Shown: one piece after another, positions 61,875-64,000 of the stretch | How positions within the stretch are numbered: the stretch's first letter is position 1 | Layout of the letters: each line of letters starts with the position of its first letter | Assembly: GCA_035651955.1 (NCBI GenBank) | Contig: DASRES010000081.1 | Coordinates: 62,001 to 126,000 of the forward strand | Direction: 5' to 3' | Length of the DNA: 64,000 bases | Origin: Acidimicrobiia bacterium | GTDB lineage: Bacteria; Actinomycetota; Acidimicrobiia; IMCC26256; JAMXLJ01 | Notes under the pieces: generated by a model | Database searches by the model: none | The model's input: only the letters and a program-made list of their open reading frames with translations | What the model was told of the DNA's origin: nothing | Translations under genes and position numbers: made by a program

Positions 61875-62939
61875 CTAGCCCCGATCGGTGACGACGACGT
61901 CGCGCGCGACGGCCGCCGCGGACGTCTGACCGGTCAGCGCCATCGCGTTGTGCAGCTCGGTGCGGAACCGCTCGACCAGCGCGAGCACGCCGGCCTCGCC
62001 GCCGATCGCGAGCGCCCACAGGTACGGCCGCCCGATCGCGACGGCGCCCGCGCCCAGCGCCAGCGCGCGCAGCACGTCACGCCCGTCGCGCACGCCGCCG
62101 TCGACGAGCACCGGGATCCGGTCCGCGGCCGCGTCGACGATCCCGGGCAGCGCGACCGCGGTCGGCACGACTCCTTCGAGCTGCCGGCCGCCGTGGTTCG
62201 ACACGATCACCGCGTCGACGCCGTGCTCGACGGCCCGCTCGACGTCACCGGGATGGAGCACCCCCTTCACGACGACCGGCACCTCGATCCTCCGCCGGAT
62301 GCGCGCGACCGCCGCCCAGTCGAGCCCCGGCCACAGCGACGCGTTCCCACCCGTCGTGAACGCGCCTGCGTCCGCCGACGCTGCGAAGCGGCTCATCCCG
62401 CGCGTCCGGATGCCGCCGACGGGCGCGTCCGCCGTGACGACGATCGCGCGGCAACCCGCGCCGACCACGCCCGCGAGGACGCGATCGCTCACGTCGGCGT
62501 CGGCCCCCGGGTAGCACTGGAACCAGATCGGCCCGTCGGACGCGCGCGCGACCTCGTCGAACGGCAGCGTCGCCGACTGCGACACGATCGGGACGATGCC
62601 CGCGCGATGGGCGGCGCGCACGACCGCGGCCTCCCCGTCCGGGTGGGCCCAGCCGTTGAACGCGCACGGCGCGAGCAGCAACGGCATCGACAGCGACGTA
62701 CCCAGCACCGAGGTGCGCGTGTCGAGCGCCCGCACGTCCAGGAGCACGCGCGGGCGCAGGTACCACTCCCTCCACGCGCGCTCGTTGTCGTGCACGCTGC
62801 GCTCGTCGCCCGCGCCCGACGCGTAGTACGCGTACGTGTCGGCATCGAGCACGTCACGGGCGACGGCCTCGAGCTCATCGCGGCTCGGAAGCTGCACGGT
62901 GTCGCCGTCTCCGGCCGACGACGGGACGCCGCGACTCAT
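61875..62939 (-). CDS. FMN-dependent alpha-hydroxy-acid oxidase/dehydrogenase
   Basis: A 354-residue TIM-barrel flavoenzyme that oxidises an L-2-hydroxy acid (lactate, glycolate or mandelate type). It shows DADTYAYYASGAGDERSVHDN, MPLLLAPCAFNGWAHPDGE, SQSATLPFDEVA, WFQCYPGADAD, PVVVKGVLHPGD and VIVSNHGGRQLEGV with the catalytic His and substrate Arg, then VLVDGGVRDGRDVLRALALGAGAVAIGRPYLW for the FMN phosphate (quoted in part). All catalytic residues are in place. It pairs with the VOC gene. Confidence 0.92.
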   Translation of the reverse strand: MSRGVPSSAGDGDTVQLPSRDELEAVARDVLDADTYAYYASGAGDERSVHDNERAWREWYLRPRVLLDVRALDTRTSVLGTSLSMPLLLAPCAFNGWAHPDGEAAVVRAAHRAGIVPIVSQSATLPFDEVARASDGPIWFQCYPGADADVSDRVLAGVVGAGCRAIVVTADAPVGGIRTRGMSRFAASADAGAFTTGGNASLWPGLDWAAVARIRRRIEVPVVVKGVLHPGDVERAVEHGVDAVIVSNHGGRQLEGVVPTAVALPGIVDAAADRIPVLVDGGVRDGRDVLRALALGAGAVAIGRPYLWALAIGGEAGVLALVERFRTELHNAMALTGQTSAAAVARDVVVTDRG

Positions 62940-63020
62940 CGCGGCGGAGGCTACGCCGGCATCACGAGAACTTCACGACCGGCTGCCTGTCGCATCACGG
63001 ACGCGTCGTACCTTCGACCG

Positions 63021-64000
63021 GTGAGAACGGCGTCAGCATCCAGAACGCTCGTCGCCGCCGTGGCGTGCGCGGTGATCGCGTCGGCGTGCTCGTCGGGTGG
63101 CGGCTCGGCAGCGAAGCACACGACCACGTCCAAGGCCGCGCCGGCGCCCGGCCCGTCGACGCAGCCCACCCCGCCGACGAGCGCACCGGCGCCGATCCCC
63201 GCGCAGTACGGCGCGCTCACGACGACCCTCGGTGCCGGACTCGACGCGTACCAGGCGACGGTCGACGCGCTCCCGTCCCCGAGCACGTCGTCGGCATCAC
63301 CCGTCCACGCGGCCGAGCTGCTCGTCGCGAACGGCAACCGGCTGCGCGCGTTGCTGCAGCCCGCGACCCTCACCGCGGCCGATCGGTGGCTGGACCGCTT
63401 CGCCGCCATCGGGATCAAGGGCGTGACCCTGGGCATCAAGCTGCCGATGCTCCTCCCCCAGTTCGGTCCCGACGGCGACGCGTACGCGTCCTTCTACGCG
63501 GCCGTCGCCGACCACGCGCGCGCCCGCGGGCTGACCGTCGACGTCGAGCTCGGAGCCCTGTTCTGCGGAACCGTGTTCGCGCAGTGCTCCTACTCGTTCC
63601 ACGGGTCGTACGACGCGTTCGTCCGCGCCACGGTCGACCAGGCGCGCATCGTCGTCGAGCGCGTCCGTCCCGACTACCTCACGATCCTCGCCGAGCCGAC
63701 GACCGAAGCCGCGCTGACGGGCGTGCACGACTTCGACACGCCGGCCGGCAGCGCGCGCTACGTCCACGACGTGCTCGCGGGGATCGGGCCACGGGGCTCG
63801 ACGAAGGTCGGCGCGGGCGCGGCCACCTGGGTCGCGCCCACGTACAACCAGGCGATCCTCCAGGAACCCGTCGACTACCTCGACCTGCACATCTATCCGG
63901 TGAACGCGCACATCGCCGCGACGATCGCCCAGGACACCGCGCTCGCGCGCGGGGCCGGCAAGCCGATCGTCGCCGACGAGGTCTACCTGTACAAGGTTGC
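63021..64000 (+). CDS. Glycoside-hydrolase-like secreted lipoprotein (partial, cut by right edge)
   Basis: I translated from GTG at 63021; the frame is open to base 64000 (about 326 residues). The signal peptide ends in lipobox VIASACSSGG, followed by a Thr/Pro-rich linker. The domain looks like a clan-A glycosidase TIM barrel: WLDRFAAIGIKGVTLGIKLP, RPDYLTILAEPTTEAAL (Glu in the strand-4 AEP position), VDYLDLHIYPVNAH and PIVADEVYLYK (second Glu). Two Glu at these places fit an acid/base-nucleophile pair. The substrate is unknown, and the C-terminus is missing. Confidence 0.72.
   Translation, partial: MRTASASRTLVAAVACAVIASACSSGGGSAAKHTTTSKAAPAPGPSTQPTPPTSAPAPIPAQYGALTTTLGAGLDAYQATVDALPSPSTSSASPVHAAELLVANGNRLRALLQPATLTAADRWLDRFAAIGIKGVTLGIKLPMLLPQFGPDGDAYASFYAAVADHARARGLTVDVELGALFCGTVFAQCSYSFHGSYDAFVRATVDQARIVVERVRPDYLTILAEPTTEAALTGVHDFDTPAGSARYVHDVLAGIGPRGSTKVGAGAATWVAPTYNQAILQEPVDYLDLHIYPVNAHIAATIAQDTALARGAGKPIVADEVYLYKV

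Overview
The window is about 71-72% G+C and dense with genes. It carries the replication-origin neighbourhood of an actinobacterial chromosome, gene for gene recognisable against the Mycobacterium order (pcnA - DUF6049 - murJ - trxB - trxA - cwlM - parB - parA - rsmG - jag - yidC - yidD - rnpA - rpmH - dnaA - dnaN - recF - dciA - gyrB - gyrA - DUF3566 - tRNA-Ile - tRNA-Ala). The absence of sigM, the split MurJ/kinase arrangement, and the TMEM175, DUF885 and saccharopine-dehydrogenase-like neighbours suggest a deep-branching lineage such as Acidimicrobiia rather than a mycobacterium or streptomycete. The class-level placement is inference.

Layout. (1) 1-5.1 kb, minus strand: a DinG-type helicase cut by the left edge, dnaB, rplI, rpsR, ssb and rpsF. 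(2) 5.3-17 kb: GNAT, DUF192, panB, small zinc-ribbon and DUF5318 proteins, a PadR-ino1 pair with a palindromic operator, a DUF885 hydrolase, a methyltransferase, OsmC, a DinB/MDMPI protein, CCA transferase, an orphan PilT and an HDAC-like deacetylase. (3) 17-27.4 kb, plus strand: cell-envelope genes (DUF6049, murJ, a transmembrane Ser/Thr kinase with an extracellular discoidin-like domain), DegV, trxB, trxA and a degenerate CwlM-type amidase. (4) 27.4-33.3 kb, minus strand: parB, parA, three parS sites, rsmG, jag, yidC, yidD, rnpA and rpmH. (5) 33.5-48 kb, plus strand: dnaA, a DnaA-box cluster (probable oriC), dnaN, recF and dciA; then two WxL-like/DUF916-like envelope gene pairs inserted in the origin block; then gyrB, gyrA with a complete intein at the catalytic tyrosine, DUF3566 and tRNA-Ile. 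(6) 48-54.2 kb: aquaporin, saccharopine-dehydrogenase-like protein, two beta-propeller lipoproteins, a thioesterase and tRNA-Ala. (7) 54.18-59.95 kb: a 5.7-kb integrative element bounded by 43-bp copies of the tRNA-Ala 3' part, with a tyrosine integrase, a ribbon-helix-helix-like protein and a lower-G+C two-gene cargo (unknown protein plus UvrD-like helicase). (8) 60-64 kb: ankyrin, TMEM175, VOC, FMN hydroxyacid-oxidase and a glycosidase-like lipoprotein cut by the right edge.

The chromosome-maintenance genes work as one unit: DnaA, DnaB, DciA, SSB and DnaN start and run replication, ParAB-parS segregate the origin, and gyrase manages supercoiling. The rpmH-rnpA-yidD-yidC-jag-rsmG operon links ribosome, tRNA processing and membrane-protein insertion. 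Many neighbours share 4-nt stop/start overlaps (GTGA or ATGA), indicating translational coupling. The points most worth follow-up are the helicase cargo of the tRNA-Ala element, the overlapping rnpA/rpmH frames, the WxL-like pairs in the origin block, and a two-copy hairpin with a compensatory base-pair change upstream of rpsR and gyrA.
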